Shown here: positions 26,025 through 36,650 of the stretch, piece by piece | Numbering within the stretch: position 1 is the stretch's first letter | Layout: each line of letters begins with the position of its first letter | Assembly: GCF_009796785.1 (NCBI RefSeq) | Contig: NZ_CP047026.1 | Coordinates: forward strand, 2,204,501 to 2,268,500 | Direction: 5' to 3' | DNA: 64,000 bases | DNA from: Polaribacter sp. L3A8 | GTDB taxonomy: Bacteria > Bacteroidota > Bacteroidia > Flavobacteriales > Flavobacteriaceae | Position numbers and translations under genes: made by a program | The notes under the pieces: generated by a model | Told to the model about the DNA's origin: nothing | Database searches by the model: none | What the model saw: only the letters and a program-made list of their open reading frames with translations

Positions 26025-26384
26025 TTAAATTGATTGATAGGTTTCTACAGTAATATCTGCAATAACATCGCCTGTATGTTTTATGCTTAAAGGCTCAAAT
26101 AATAAAACATGAACCTCTTCTTTTGCAATTGGTTTGTGTTCTACTCCTTTTGGTACAATGTAAAATTCACCTTCTTTTAAAGTGACTGTTTTGTTTCGCA
26201 ACTCAATATCTAAAGAGCCTTTTATAACCATAAAAAGTTCATCTTCATAATCATGTTTATGAAAAACAAACTCACCTTTTAGTTTTGCTAATAAAATCTG
26301 TTGGCCGTTTAATTCGCCTATTTTTTTAGGTGACCAATGATCTGAAAATAATGTTAATTTATCTTGAAGATTAATTACGCTCAT
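26025..26384 (-). CDS. Cupin-domain protein
   Basis: 119-residue single-domain cupin. Motif 1 is seen around FHKHDYEDELFMVIKGSLDIEL (two His, Glu, Gly) and motif 2 around FYIVPKGVEHKPIAKEEV (His), so a metal site is likely. Small cupins act as isomerases, dioxygenases or ligand sensors; the substrate cannot be told from sequence. Probably cotranscribed with rsmI, 74 bases away. Confidence 0.8.
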   Translation of the reverse strand: MSVINLQDKLTLFSDHWSPKKIGELNGQQILLAKLKGEFVFHKHDYEDELFMVIKGSLDIELRNKTVTLKEGEFYIVPKGVEHKPIAKEEVHVLLFEPLSIKHTGDVIADITVETYQSI

Positions 26385-26492
26385 AAATACAAACTTACAA
26401 AAGAAATGTGTAAAATTCTTTTGTAAGTTTAGTAAATGAATTGATAAAAAATAGGATTCTTTTTTAAAAAATACGGTAGCTCCTTTTTGCTG

Positions 26493-27674
26493 TTATTTTA
26501 ATTCTTCTAATTCGGTTACAGAGTACTCTAACTTATTAAAAACATTTAAATCTTCACGAATAATTTTAGCATATACACCGGGCTTATCAATAACCATCCA
26601 ATATTTAAGCTTTGCTTCACCATCAAACCCTTCTACAACCTTACATTTAAACTCGCCTGCTGGCACTTTAATGATTTCTGTTTTTAAAACTCTAAATGGA
26701 CCTAATTCTTTTTGTGGAAAAAAGTCATTGGTTCTATTTAATAAACCACCTTTATAACTTTCTGAATATTGAGTACTGTCTTTTTTAGTAATAATTAAAT
26801 TGGCTAGACTAATACTTTTTCCTTTTATATTTAAGTCTATTTTAGACAATAAAAGATTGTCGTAAAAACTATTTGTATTGGAAATTAACTTACGTTCTCT
26901 ATATTTTAAATAGGTTATATTTTCTAATCCTTTTAATAAAGCATCAAAACCGGTCCAAGGAGAAACATCACTTTGTCTGTTAGGAAAATCTGTAACATTA
27001 AAAGTTAAACGCGCTATCTCTGTTGATGAATTTTCTTTTTTAGCTGCAATTAGTACGCCCTCTTTTTCGAATATAAATTTATTTTCTGAAAGCTCTTTTA
27101 TGATACTATTTCCTTTTAAAAGTTTTGACATCCCCATAAATAAAACTGATTTTTCCATAGAATTATATACCCAAGTACCTTTAGATTTTGAAGTCATTTT
27201 ACCTTTAGAAGAAATTTCTATGAGTGTAAAAGTATCTGGAAGTTCTATTTTTAACAATTGCACATTATCAAATTCATTTTCTATTTTCCATTCTCCTATT
27301 AAATTTGATGTTGCATTTTCTTTAGCTATATTATCAAAATTTAGTTTTAAGTAAGTTGTTTTTACGTCCTCTTTTTCTAATATGAGTTCTTTATCTGTAA
27401 AGTTTAAAATTTCATTGGTTCCATTAAAATCTTTCTTCACATTGGATTTTAGTTTAATTAGATTCTTTTTTTTATTGTAAGACCAAGTAGCAAACTCGGT
27501 TCCTTTTATCAGTATTTTGCCACGTTTGGTAAAGTCTACAACCATATATGGCCTTTCCGTTTTATCTGGCGTTTCAATTTTAGTGATGAGCCAAGTTCCA
27601 ATAATTTTAGATTTCTGAGCGTTTAAAGAAAAGCTACAAACAATCATTATAAGCGTACATATTCCTTTTTTCAT
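26493..27674 (-). CDS. Secreted protein with two lipocalin-like repeats and a DUF3108-like C terminus
   Basis: 393 residues with a signal peptide (MKKGICTLIMIVCSFSLNAQ). Residues about 23-110 (IIGTWLITKIETPD...LEKEDVKTTYLK, in parts) and about 122-212 (LIGEWKIENEF...FEKEGVLIAAKK) are two copies of a lipocalin-like fold sharing GTW/GEW starts and the TWSYN/TWVYN and LEKE/FEKE strands. The C-terminal part (PAGEFKCKVVEGF, YWMVIDKPGVYAKI) resembles DUF3108, a periplasmic beta-rich domain. The function is unknown; binding of a hydrophobic ligand is a guess. Confidence 0.6.
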   Translation of the reverse strand: MKKGICTLIMIVCSFSLNAQKSKIIGTWLITKIETPDKTERPYMVVDFTKRGKILIKGTEFATWSYNKKKNLIKLKSNVKKDFNGTNEILNFTDKELILEKEDVKTTYLKLNFDNIAKENATSNLIGEWKIENEFDNVQLLKIELPDTFTLIEISSKGKMTSKSKGTWVYNSMEKSVLFMGMSKLLKGNSIIKELSENKFIFEKEGVLIAAKKENSSTEIARLTFNVTDFPNRQSDVSPWTGFDALLKGLENITYLKYRERKLISNTNSFYDNLLLSKIDLNIKGKSISLANLIITKKDSTQYSESYKGGLLNRTNDFFPQKELGPFRVLKTEIIKVPAGEFKCKVVEGFDGEAKLKYWMVIDKPGVYAKIIREDLNVFNKLEYSVTELEELK

Positions 27675-28127
27675 AATTTACATTTTTTTAAAATTATTTT
27701 TTCATTGCATTTTTTTGCTTGCGGTAAGACAAACAATTGTTAGTGTATCAAAGACTTTTTTTTAAGCCTATATTTTTATTTTAGCATCTCTAAAAAAAAC
27801 ATAAAAACCTAAATACAAGCTAAATACACTCATTAAATGTACTGTTTTAAAAATTAAATTTCTCATGAATCATTATTTTAATATGATTGGATCTATTTTT
27901 TACAACTAATCTGAAACTTATCAATAAAAACAGTCTTTCTTCCGTTTAAAGCAATCGCTTTACTTTGTTTCTTTTTAATTTCTTTGGAAAGCATCTAAAT
28001 AAAATGTGCAGATTTTTATTTCTGCCTTTTAGAGAAGGTTTAAAATTTATTTTTTAAAAGTGTATTCTCTTTTTTTTGACCACCAATTATAGATATACTT
28101 TGTATTTAAAGGTACAAAACGGATTTT
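27675..28127. other. Intergenic region upstream of aspS, left part
   Basis: About 450 bases with no ORF of note and only short A/T-rich tracts; probably holds the promoter of the minus-strand gene ending its start at 27674. Nothing else recognised. Confidence 0.5.
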
Positions 28128-28210
28128 GCGTTACCGATTGCAGCATTTGTTTGAGCTCTTTTTTATTCTTTTTCGGAATAAAAAAAGCGAGTGCGGAAAG
28201 CGGGGCATTT
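28128..28210 (+). repeat. Structured repeat element, copy C
   Basis: GCGTTACCGATTGCAGC, then TTTGAGCTCTTTTTTATT, loop, AATAAAAAAAGCGAGTGCGGAAAGCGGG. The T-rich and A-rich arms form a hairpin of about 10 bp. Shares TTTGAGCTCTTTTTT and GCGAGT...GAAAGC with the reversed copy at 15919. Confidence 0.55.
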
Positions 28211-28258
28211 CTCTTTAGAAATGAACGCCCAAAAAACTAATATTCAATAGAAAATGAT

Positions 28259-28266
28259 TAATTTTG
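28259..28266 (+). promoter_or_regulatory. -7 element of aspS
   Basis: TAATTTTG fits TAnnTTTG, 63 bases before the aspS ATG. No -33 TTTG seen. Confidence 0.4.
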
Positions 28267-28329
28267 CAGCTTCAATTAATGATATTTCTGCCTTCTAAGA
28301 AATGGTAGATAAGAATAAAAAATAAAGAA

Positions 28330-30084
28330 ATGTATAGAAGTCATTCTTGTGGCGAGTTAAGAGCATCGCATATAAATACAGAAGTAACCTTAGCGGGTTG
28401 GGTACAAAAATCTCGTGATAAAGGTTTTATGGTTTGGGTAGATTTACGTGATAGATACGGAATTACGCAACTAATTTTTGATGAAGATCGTACGCCAAAA
28501 GAGATGATAGAAAAAGCAAAGTCTTTAGGTAGAGAGTTTGTGATACAGGTTACAGGTACTGTAATTGATAGAGAATCTAAGAATTCTAAAATGTCTACTG
28601 GAGCTATAGAAGTGTTGGTTTCTAAATTAGAAATCTTAAACGCATCTGTTACACCACCTTTTACTATTGAAGATAAAACAGATGGTGGGGAAGATATTAG
28701 AATGAAATATAGATATCTTGATATTAGAAGAAACCCTGTTAAAGACAGTTTAATTTTCCGTCATAAAGTGGCAATGGAAGTTAGAAAATATCTTTCTGAT
28801 GAAGACTTTATTGAAGTAGAAACGCCTTATTTAATTAAATCTACACCAGAAGGCGCAAGAGATTTTGTGGTGCCTTCTCGTATGAATGAAGGGCAGTTTT
28901 ATGCTTTACCTCAATCTCCACAAACATTTAAACAACTGTTGATGGTTGGTGGAATGGATAAATATTTTCAGATTGTAAAATGTTTTAGAGATGAAGATTT
29001 ACGTGCAGACAGACAGCCAGAATTTACACAAATTGACTGTGAAATGGCATTTGTGGAGCAAGAAGATATTTTAAATATTTTTGAAGGATTAACGCGTCAC
29101 TTACTTAAAGAAGTAAATAATGTTGAAGTGGAGAAATTTCCTAGAATGTTATATGACGATGCAATGAAATTGTATGGAAATGACAAACCAGATATTCGTT
29201 TTGGAATGGAGTTTGCCGAATTAAATGCAGTTACACAACATAAAGATTTTGGTGTTTTTAATAGCGCAGAATTGGTTGTTGGTATTGCTGTTCCTGGAGG
29301 AAATTCTTATACAAGAAAAGAAATAGACAATATTATTAAGTGGGTAAAGCGTCCGCAAGTTGGTGCTTTAGGAATGATTTATGCGCGTGTAAACGAAGAT
29401 GGATCTTTTAAATCTTCTGTAGATAAATTCTACGATCAAGAAGATTTAGCGAAGTGGGCAGAAATTACGGGTGCAAAACCTGGTGATTTAGTGTGTGTTT
29501 TATCTGGAGACACCAATAAAGTAAGAGCTCAATTATCTGCTTTACGTATGGAATTAGCAGAGCGTTTAGGTTTGAGAGATCCTAAAGTTTTTGCACCTCT
29601 TTGGGTTATTGATTTCCCTCTATTAGAGTTAGATGAAGAAACTGGGCATTATCATGCAATGCATCACCCATTTACTTCGCCTAAACCTGGGCAAATGGAA
29701 TTGTTAGATACAGATCCTGGTGCTGTAAAAGCAAATGCGTACGATTTGGTTTTAAATGGTAATGAAATTGGTGGTGGTTCTATCCGTATTCACGATAAGC
29801 AAATGCAAGCAACTATGTTGAAGCATTTAGGTTTTTCTGAAGAAGATGCAAAAGCACAATTTGGTTTCTTAATGGATGCTTTTGAATATGGTGCGCCTCC
29901 TCACGGTGGTTTGGCATTTGGTTTGGATAGATTGGTTGCTATTTTAGGCGGACAAGAAACTATTAGAGATTTTATTGCATTTCCAAAAAATAATTCAGGA
30001 CGAGATGTAATGATCGACGCGCCTGCTTTTATTGATGATACTCAATTAAAAGAATTAAGTTTGAAGCTAGATCTTGAAGAATAA
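28330..30084 (+). CDS. aspS: Aspartate--tRNA ligase
   Basis: Class II synthetase, 584 residues. The N-terminal OB domain binds the anticodon ([28 protein letters not shown], in part). Motif 2 is around [21 protein letters not shown] and motif 3 is [15 protein letters not shown] near the C terminus. The bacterial GAD insertion lies at about 290-410. An AspRS of bacterial length suggests a discriminating enzyme. Monocistronic, with its own terminator. Confidence 0.98.
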   Translation: MYRSHSCGELRASHINTEVTLAGWVQKSRDKGFMVWVDLRDRYGITQLIFDEDRTPKEMIEKAKSLGREFVIQVTGTVIDRESKNSKMSTGAIEVLVSKLEILNASVTPPFTIEDKTDGGEDIRMKYRYLDIRRNPVKDSLIFRHKVAMEVRKYLSDEDFIEVETPYLIKSTPEGARDFVVPSRMNEGQFYALPQSPQTFKQLLMVGGMDKYFQIVKCFRDEDLRADRQPEFTQIDCEMAFVEQEDILNIFEGLTRHLLKEVNNVEVEKFPRMLYDDAMKLYGNDKPDIRFGMEFAELNAVTQHKDFGVFNSAELVVGIAVPGGNSYTRKEIDNIIKWVKRPQVGALGMIYARVNEDGSFKSSVDKFYDQEDLAKWAEITGAKPGDLVCVLSGDTNKVRAQLSALRMELAERLGLRDPKVFAPLWVIDFPLLELDEETGHYHAMHHPFTSPKPGQMELLDTDPGAVKANAYDLVLNGNEIGGGSIRIHDKQMQATMLKHLGFSEEDAKAQFGFLMDAFEYGAPPHGGLAFGLDRLVAILGGQETIRDFIAFPKNNSGRDVMIDAPAFIDDTQLKELSLKLDLEE

Positions 30085-30103
30085 AATAGAATTTGTAAAT
30101 ATT

Positions 30104-30142
30104 TAGACCTCAAAGGTTTTGAAAACCTTTGAGGTCTTTTTT
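30104..30142 (+). terminator. Terminator of aspS
   Basis: A perfect 16-bp stem starting AGACCTCAAAGGTTTT and returning AAAACCTTTGAGGTCT, followed by a T run; 20 bases after the stop. Confidence 0.9.
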
Positions 30143-30258
30143 GTGATTTTAAAAATGTTTATATTTTTATTAATAAGTCGTTTTCTTGTTTACTTTTTTT
30201 TGTAATTTTAAAAAATACGTTAATTTAAAAATTTAAGTTAGAAAACTTAATTTAAAAA

Positions 30259-33200
30259 ATGAAAAAATCTATTATTAATAATCTGGATATCATTGATTTC
30301 GCTGAAAAAAGTGAGGTTTTTGATATTGATATTTTTGATATTAAAAAAATTGGAATTGTTGAAGTTTATGGTAATGAAAAACAACCAGCTTTATTTTTAA
30401 AGGAAGTAAATTCTTTTGATGAAAATACTTTAAAAGTTATTGCTAAAATACAACATGACTGTTGGAATTTTCAAAAAGTTTTATTTTTATATGTATACAC
30501 AAAAACAGAAATTAGAATTTATAATTGTTCAAAAAAGCCTTTTGGATATGATAAGAATACTTTAAATGTCAATTTAGAAAAAGAACTTCAAAAACTTGAA
30601 CTTTTTTCGTGTAAACAAACCGATAAAGAAAAATTAAAAACACTAAACACCCTTTTTTCAAGGATTGCAATTGACACTGGTTTTATATGGTCTGCTCTTG
30701 AAGCAAAAGAAATTAGAGATAAATTAAATCTTCAAAATAGAGTAGATAAGTTTCTTGTAAAAAGTTTGATTAATGTTGCTGAAAAATTAGAAAAAGAAGG
30801 TTTAAGAGACAAAGATATTATTCATAAATTGATAATGCGTTCTTTGTTTTTATTGTATCTAGAAGATAAAGCAGCTACTACAAAAGAATTTTATAAATCT
30901 TTTGATAAGAATGCAATTACTTATTTTGATATTCTTAAAAACCCTGAAGCAACATATAATTTATTTGAAAGATTAGCAAGTGATTTTAATGGTAGCTTAT
31001 TTACAATTATTGATAAAGAAAAAGATATTGTAAACTCAAATCATTTAAAGTTAATAGAAGAATGTTTTAGAAATGGTTATATAGATAGTAATCAAACTGT
31101 TTTTTTTAAAGATTGGCGATTATTTGATTTTAAAATTATAAGAATTGAACTATTAAGTGAAATTTATGAAAATTTTTTATCTGAATTAGATCAAAAAGGC
31201 AAGAAAGATTCAGGAACTTTTTACACTCCACCGTCTTTGGTTGAACTAATTTTAAATGAAAAGTTACCTATAAAAAATAATGAAACAAAATATAATGTAA
31301 AAACACTTGACCCTAGTTGTGGTTCAGGAATTTTTTTGGTTCAAACTTTTAAAAGGTTAGTAAAACGTTATGAAAATCAACATAAAAAGAAACTTACTGA
31401 TTTTAATATTTTAACTGAAATTTTAAAAAATAATATTTTTGGTATTGAAATAGACGAAAAATCAATTAAAGTTGCTGCTTTTAGTTTGTATCTAGCTTTA
31501 TTAGATAATCTTGATCCGAAAACTGGTTGGTGGAATGGGAATATTATATTTCCATATTTAATAAATGACCCTGAAAATAAAAATGAAGTTACACAAGGAA
31601 AAAATCTTTTTATAAGAGATACCATTTCTAATTTTGAAATTGAAGAACTACAAAATTTTCAATTGATTGTAGGAAACCCACCATTTGGAAAACTAATTTC
31701 TCCAGAAAAAGATATAAATAATTTACAAAAAAGCATAAGAGCTTATTGTAATGAAGAAAATTTTGGAAAAGAAATGGTTTTACCATTTATGCACAAAGCA
31801 ACAATTTTAGCACCAAAAGGAGAAATTGCTCTAATTTTTAATACCAAGGTTTTAACAAATACAGGAAGAACCTATCAAAACTTTAGAAAGTGGTTGTTCA
31901 GTGATAACTATGTAGAAAAAGTTTACAATTTTTCTATTTTAAGGAAAGTTCCCGAAAATTCTGGCGGACAATTATTCGGTTCAGCAGTTGGGCCTATCAG
32001 CATTATTTTTTATCAAAAAGAAGAACCAAAAAATCCAAAAGAAACAATTAGTTATTATGCACCTAAAACCTTTATAAAAAATTCAGTATTAGAAGGAGTA
32101 ATCATAGATTCTTCTGATGAAAAACATTTACCAAGAGTTGAATGCGAAAAAAAAGATACCAAAATCTGGAAAATTGCAATGTGGGGAAGTTATTCTGATT
32201 TTGAATTGATTAAAAATATCGAATCGAAATATAAGACATTAGAAGAGTACATTGAAATAAATAAAAAAAATTGGATAAAAGGAAGCGGGTTACATTCCCC
32301 CTCAAAAAAGCAAATTGAACAAAAGAAGTTTTTTTCACCTAAAAAAACGATTAAGACTGGTTTAATTGATAAATATTATACATCTAAGAATGCACTAATT
32401 CCTAATTCAAAAATTTTTAGACCAACAAATGAATTATTATATAAAAGCCCATTTTTAGTTGTAAAAGAAGGTCAAAAAGAAAAAGAATACTGTTCAAGTA
32501 TAATTGATTTTGATTGTTATCATATGTCATTTAGTATAGTTCATAAAGATATTAGTGTTTTAAAAGTCTTATCGTCATTTATAAATTCAACTTTTTCAAA
32601 TTATTATCTCTCATTAAGTTCATCTTCTTGGGGAATAGAAAGAGAAAGAGTTCAATCTAATGAAATGCTTCAACTCCCTGCTATTATAGAGAATTTAGAA
32701 AATCAAAATGTTTTAAAATTATCATCAAAAGTTGATGAAATAATAGCTACGAAAAAGTCAAATAAATTAATTCAAAACACGTCTCAAGTACAAGAAGAAA
32801 TTGACCAAATTATTTATAATGATGTTTTAAAATTATCTAAGGATGAACAAATAATAATTAATGATACATTAAATTATAGTTTAGATTTATTTGAAAAACA
32901 AGCAAAATCAGATGCTGTAAAACCTATTGTAAAAATTAATCATTTCACAAATAGATTAACCAAAGATATAAATGAATGGTTAGATGATGATAATTTAAAG
33001 ATATCTGCAACTCACTATACAATTACAGTAAATTGTCCTTTATATTTAATTAAATTATCATTTGGAAACAAGCAAAAAGAAACAGTTTTATCTGATGAAA
33101 ATATTTATGATGAGCTTAAAAAATTAAACCAAAAACTTTGGAGGGAAGAAAGTCAAAATTTATACTTTAGAAAAAAGGTAAATTATTATGATGGAGATAA

Positions 33201-33303
33201 TGTTTATATTATAAAACCAAACCAAAGAAGATTTTGGAGCGAAACTTGTGCTATGGAAGATAGTCAAACACTATTAGCAGAAATTCTTAATATGGAAAAA
33301 TAA
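30259..33303 (+). CDS. N6-adenine DNA methyltransferase (Eco57I/type IIG-like) of a putative restriction-modification module
   Basis: 1014 residues. Helical region around residues 120-310, then GTFYTPPSLVELIL, the SAM-binding motif DPSCGSG at 351-357 and the catalytic NPPFG at 473-477 (NPPY/F, N6-adenine type). Residues from about 640 contain IPNSKIFRPTNELLYKSPFLVVKEG-like segments and resemble the target-recognition part of Eco57I-type enzymes. The N-terminal 100 residues show no clear PD-(D/E)XK triad, so cleavage may belong to the next gene, whose ATG overlaps this stop (TAATGA). Strongly A-rich codon use suggests transfer (inference). Confidence 0.8.
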   Translation: MKKSIINNLDIIDFAEKSEVFDIDIFDIKKIGIVEVYGNEKQPALFLKEVNSFDENTLKVIAKIQHDCWNFQKVLFLYVYTKTEIRIYNCSKKPFGYDKNTLNVNLEKELQKLELFSCKQTDKEKLKTLNTLFSRIAIDTGFIWSALEAKEIRDKLNLQNRVDKFLVKSLINVAEKLEKEGLRDKDIIHKLIMRSLFLLYLEDKAATTKEFYKSFDKNAITYFDILKNPEATYNLFERLASDFNGSLFTIIDKEKDIVNSNHLKLIEECFRNGYIDSNQTVFFKDWRLFDFKIIRIELLSEIYENFLSELDQKGKKDSGTFYTPPSLVELILNEKLPIKNNETKYNVKTLDPSCGSGIFLVQTFKRLVKRYENQHKKKLTDFNILTEILKNNIFGIEIDEKSIKVAAFSLYLALLDNLDPKTGWWNGNIIFPYLINDPENKNEVTQGKNLFIRDTISNFEIEELQNFQLIVGNPPFGKLISPEKDINNLQKSIRAYCNEENFGKEMVLPFMHKATILAPKGEIALIFNTKVLTNTGRTYQNFRKWLFSDNYVEKVYNFSILRKVPENSGGQLFGSAVGPISIIFYQKEEPKNPKETISYYAPKTFIKNSVLEGVIIDSSDEKHLPRVECEKKDTKIWKIAMWGSYSDFELIKNIESKYKTLEEYIEINKKNWIKGSGLHSPSKKQIEQKKFFSPKKTIKTGLIDKYYTSKNALIPNSKIFRPTNELLYKSPFLVVKEGQKEKEYCSSIIDFDCYHMSFSIVHKDISVLKVLSSFINSTFSNYYLSLSSSSWGIERERVQSNEMLQLPAIIENLENQNVLKLSSKVDEIIATKKSNKLIQNTSQVQEEIDQIIYNDVLKLSKDEQIIINDTLNYSLDLFEKQAKSDAVKPIVKINHFTNRLTKDINEWLDDDNLKISATHYTITVNCPLYLIKLSFGNKQKETVLSDENIYDELKKLNQKLWREESQNLYFRKKVNYYDGDNVYIIKPNQRRFWSETCAMEDSQTLLAEILNMEK

Positions 33304-33914
33304 TGACAGGAACTTTATCTTCTTCTATATTTCTAAACGTTCAAAATAAATTTGAAAATAGATGTATTACCTTATTTACAGAAGCTTATTATACATCAAT
33401 TAACAATCAATCTATTGCATTAGATTTTGATGAAAATGATATAACTGCTATTCTTCATGGTTATGTAAATGAAAATCCTAAAAGAATAAATTGGAGGATT
33501 TCAACCAATGTAGAAAATTTCAATTTTGATAAAAACATTATCCCTTATAAAGGATTTGCAGCTAAACTTTCGAGAATTGATATGAGACTTACAAATATTT
33601 CTTGGCTTAAAAATGAATATATTTATTATGTCGAAGCAAAAAACTTGAAATCGAAAGATTCAGGATTAAAAAGAAGATATATTGATACAGGTATAGATAA
33701 TTTTTTAATTGGAGGGAAATATCATCAATGTAATGGTTTATTAGTTGGTTATATTTTAGAAGGAAAAACAATTGATTGTGTTGATGGAGTTAATAAACTT
33801 TTAAAAAAGGATAAAAGAGAAACAGAAGTCATTTTAAATATTAAAGATATTAGCTATCAATCTAATCATACCGTAAGAAATTTAAAACATTTATTTTTTG
33901 ATTTTGTAAATTAA
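33303..33914 (+). CDS. Putative PD-(D/E)XK-like nuclease subunit beside the methyltransferase
   Basis: 203 residues, no family recognised. Residues 90-120 read SRIDMRLTN...YIYYVEAKNLK, giving D93, E111 and K113 with the spacing and strand context of a PD-(D/E)XK active site; KRRYIDTGIDNFLIGGKY follows, resembling the region after the core in some restriction enzymes. It overlaps the methyltransferase stop by one base, so they are almost certainly made together. A restriction nuclease role is inference from motif and context. Confidence 0.55.
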   Translation: MTGTLSSSIFLNVQNKFENRCITLFTEAYYTSINNQSIALDFDENDITAILHGYVNENPKRINWRISTNVENFNFDKNIIPYKGFAAKLSRIDMRLTNISWLKNEYIYYVEAKNLKSKDSGLKRRYIDTGIDNFLIGGKYHQCNGLLVGYILEGKTIDCVDGVNKLLKKDKRETEVILNIKDISYQSNHTVRNLKHLFFDFVN

Positions 33915-34184
33915 TATGTACGAATAAAAGTGAAATCAAAATATTGATGATGGGTATGTAATTGAAGTATACAACAAAGACAAAAATCTTTTGTCTTCTA
34001 TAAAAATATAATTTTGTTCTCCGTTTTTACTAGATTTTTTTTTTAAGTTTTTAAAATGCCAAAAAATAGAGCGTAGTACTATAATAAAGACAATGGTTAT
34101 TTAGCAACCGATATTTTATCATCAAAAAAAAAGTAAAACATAGAATTTGTATCTATTGTAATTCAAAAAAAAAGCTGCTAACTT

Positions 34185-36650
34185 ATGGAAATAGTATTAC
34201 TTGTTTTTATCATCATCTATTTACTTATTACAAACAAAAGTATAAGTACTAAACTAAAAGGGCTACAAACTTCTGTTTTTCAATTAGATGATAAGCTTCG
34301 TTATTTACAACAGCAATTAACTTCTAAAGAAGCAACATTAAAGAAAAAAACAGTTTCTAAAAAAGAGGAAGGATATTTAGAAAAAGAAGAAATAATAGTT
34401 GTAGCAGATGAAAAGACGACCATTATTGTTCCTGAAACTCCAAAAATAGAAAAACCTATTTTTAGTAGTGATGCCAAAAAAGAACCAATTTTAGCGGATA
34501 TAAAAACAATTAAAAAAGAAGTTAAAAAGCAAGAAAAAGCGATTCCTAAAAAGTCTTGGTTAGCATCTTTTAAAGAGAAAAACCCAGATTTAGAGAAGTT
34601 TATTGGTGAGAATTTAATTAATAAAATAGGAGTTTTAATTCTTGTTTTAGGTATTAGTTTCTTTGTAAAATTTGCAATTGATAAAGATTGGATTAATGAA
34701 CCTGCTAGAGTAGGAATTGGTGTTTTATGTGGATCTTTAATTATGATGATTGCACATAAACTAAAGAAAAATTATGCTTCTTTTAGTTCTGTTTTAGTAG
34801 CCGGAGCAATTAGTGTTTTTTACCTTACTATTTATATTGCTTTTCATGAATACCAATTATTTAGTCAGTCAGTTGCCTTTTCTATTATGGCAATAATAAC
34901 GGCTTTTAGTGCATTGGTTTCTGTTTCTTATAACAGGCAAGAATTAGCCGTTTTATCTTTAATTGGTGGTTTTGCAGCACCATTTATGTTAAGTACGGGC
35001 GAAGGAAATTATGTAGTATTGTTTAGTTACATCGCTATTTTAAATTTAGGAATTCTTGCAATATCTTATTTTAAAAAGTGGAAAATAGCAACCATATTAG
35101 ATTTTGTTTTTACGTACATTTTATTTGGCGGTTGGTGTTTCTTAAACATCTACAAAGGCAGTTTCGAACACTTAGGTGCATTAACTTTTGCAACCATATT
35201 TTACTTTATATTTAGCATTATCATTGTTTTAAATAACTTAAAAAACAAAGGTGTCTTCTCTAAAATTGAATATTTTATTTTAATAGCAAACACCTTTATT
35301 TTCTTCGGAATTGGAATGCTAATTCTAAAAGATTTAGAGTCTAACTTTACAGGGTTATTCACCTTATTATTGGCTGTTTATAATGTAGCGTATGCAACAA
35401 TTCTATACAAGAAATTCGGGTTAGATAAAAATGCCATTTATATTTTAATTGGATTGGCATTAACGTTTGTTACGCTTACCATTCCTATTCAATTTAACGG
35501 AAACCAAATTACTCTTTTCTGGGCAGCAGAAGTAGTATTACTATTTTGGTTGTCTCAAAAATCTAAAATTGAATCTTTTAAACTAGGTGCAATTATAGTA
35601 CAAGTTCTATCTATTATTAGCTTGCTTTTAGATTGGGATTTATATGGAAATTCTGAAGAATTATCTGTGATTATTAATCCGGTATTTATAGCTGGTTTTG
35701 TAGTTAGTGCTTCTTTATTTTTAACGTATTGGTTGTTAAAGAAAGAAGGAAATATTGTAACTAAATACTTTACCTTAAAAATTAACATTTACAAAACAAT
35801 TGTATTCATTGCATTTGTACTTGTAACCTATTTTACGGGTGTTTTAGAAACAAACTATCAAGCACATCAGTTTTTAGAAAACACGTCTTCTGCAATATCG
35901 TTTCCGGTAACGTATCATTTTGTATTTGTAGCTCTTTTATTATTTTTTACATCAAAATTAAAAAAGAACAACCTAGAAAAAGCAGTTTTATTATTAAGTT
36001 GTATTTCTATCTTCTTTTACATTTTAAAGTTTTACAAGTTACCAATAGATGAACTTGCAGAAAACAATGCGTTTTCTTTACATAGTAATTACGCTTTCTA
36101 TTTACATTATATAATTTTAGCGACTCTAATATATTTTGGCGTTCAATTATTTAAAAAGACCAGTACAATCTTTAACATAAAACCAAAACATGGTAAATGG
36201 TTGCCTTGGGTTTTTGTTTTTGCAATTGTATACACCTTAAGTAATGAAGTGATGGTACATGGAATTCATTTTTCTAGTCCTATAGAAACAGTTACCGATA
36301 TAGAAGCACAAGGAAATGAATATGTAAAACATTCTATTATAGAGAAAAGAATAGACGCAAAACAAGATCAGATAATTAAAATTGGGTATCCTATTTTATG
36401 GGGAGTTTTCTCTTTTATATTCTTAATTATCGGAATTAAAAAACAGTGGAAAAACTTACGAATTATAGCACTTTCTTTATTGGGAATAACCATTATAAAG
36501 CTATTTGCGTACGATATTAAAAATGTTTCTGAAACAGGTAAAATAATTGCCTTTATATTATTAGGTGTTTTAATATTGATTATTTCGTTTGTGTATCAAA
36601 AAATAAAAAAATTAGTAAATGATGAATCTCCAGAAGATGAAAAAATATAG
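34185..36650 (+). CDS. DUF2339 polytopic membrane protein
   Basis: 821 residues. A short N-terminal hydrophobic anchor and a charged coiled-coil stretch (to about 140) precede about 20 predicted membrane segments starting at GENLINKIGVLILVLGISFFVKFAIDKDWINEPARV, the DUF2339 signature. Function unknown. It is followed by and overlaps a DUF3999 gene, a pairing that recurs in other bacteria and suggests a joint envelope function. Confidence 0.88.
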   Translation: MEIVLLVFIIIYLLITNKSISTKLKGLQTSVFQLDDKLRYLQQQLTSKEATLKKKTVSKKEEGYLEKEEIIVVADEKTTIIVPETPKIEKPIFSSDAKKEPILADIKTIKKEVKKQEKAIPKKSWLASFKEKNPDLEKFIGENLINKIGVLILVLGISFFVKFAIDKDWINEPARVGIGVLCGSLIMMIAHKLKKNYASFSSVLVAGAISVFYLTIYIAFHEYQLFSQSVAFSIMAIITAFSALVSVSYNRQELAVLSLIGGFAAPFMLSTGEGNYVVLFSYIAILNLGILAISYFKKWKIATILDFVFTYILFGGWCFLNIYKGSFEHLGALTFATIFYFIFSIIIVLNNLKNKGVFSKIEYFILIANTFIFFGIGMLILKDLESNFTGLFTLLLAVYNVAYATILYKKFGLDKNAIYILIGLALTFVTLTIPIQFNGNQITLFWAAEVVLLFWLSQKSKIESFKLGAIIVQVLSIISLLLDWDLYGNSEELSVIINPVFIAGFVVSASLFLTYWLLKKEGNIVTKYFTLKINIYKTIVFIAFVLVTYFTGVLETNYQAHQFLENTSSAISFPVTYHFVFVALLLFFTSKLKKNNLEKAVLLLSCISIFFYILKFYKLPIDELAENNAFSLHSNYAFYLHYIILATLIYFGVQLFKKTSTIFNIKPKHGKWLPWVFVFAIVYTLSNEVMVHGIHFSSPIETVTDIEAQGNEYVKHSIIEKRIDAKQDQIIKIGYPILWGVFSFIFLIIGIKKQWKNLRIIALSLLGITIIKLFAYDIKNVSETGKIIAFILLGVLILIISFVYQKIKKLVNDESPEDEKI

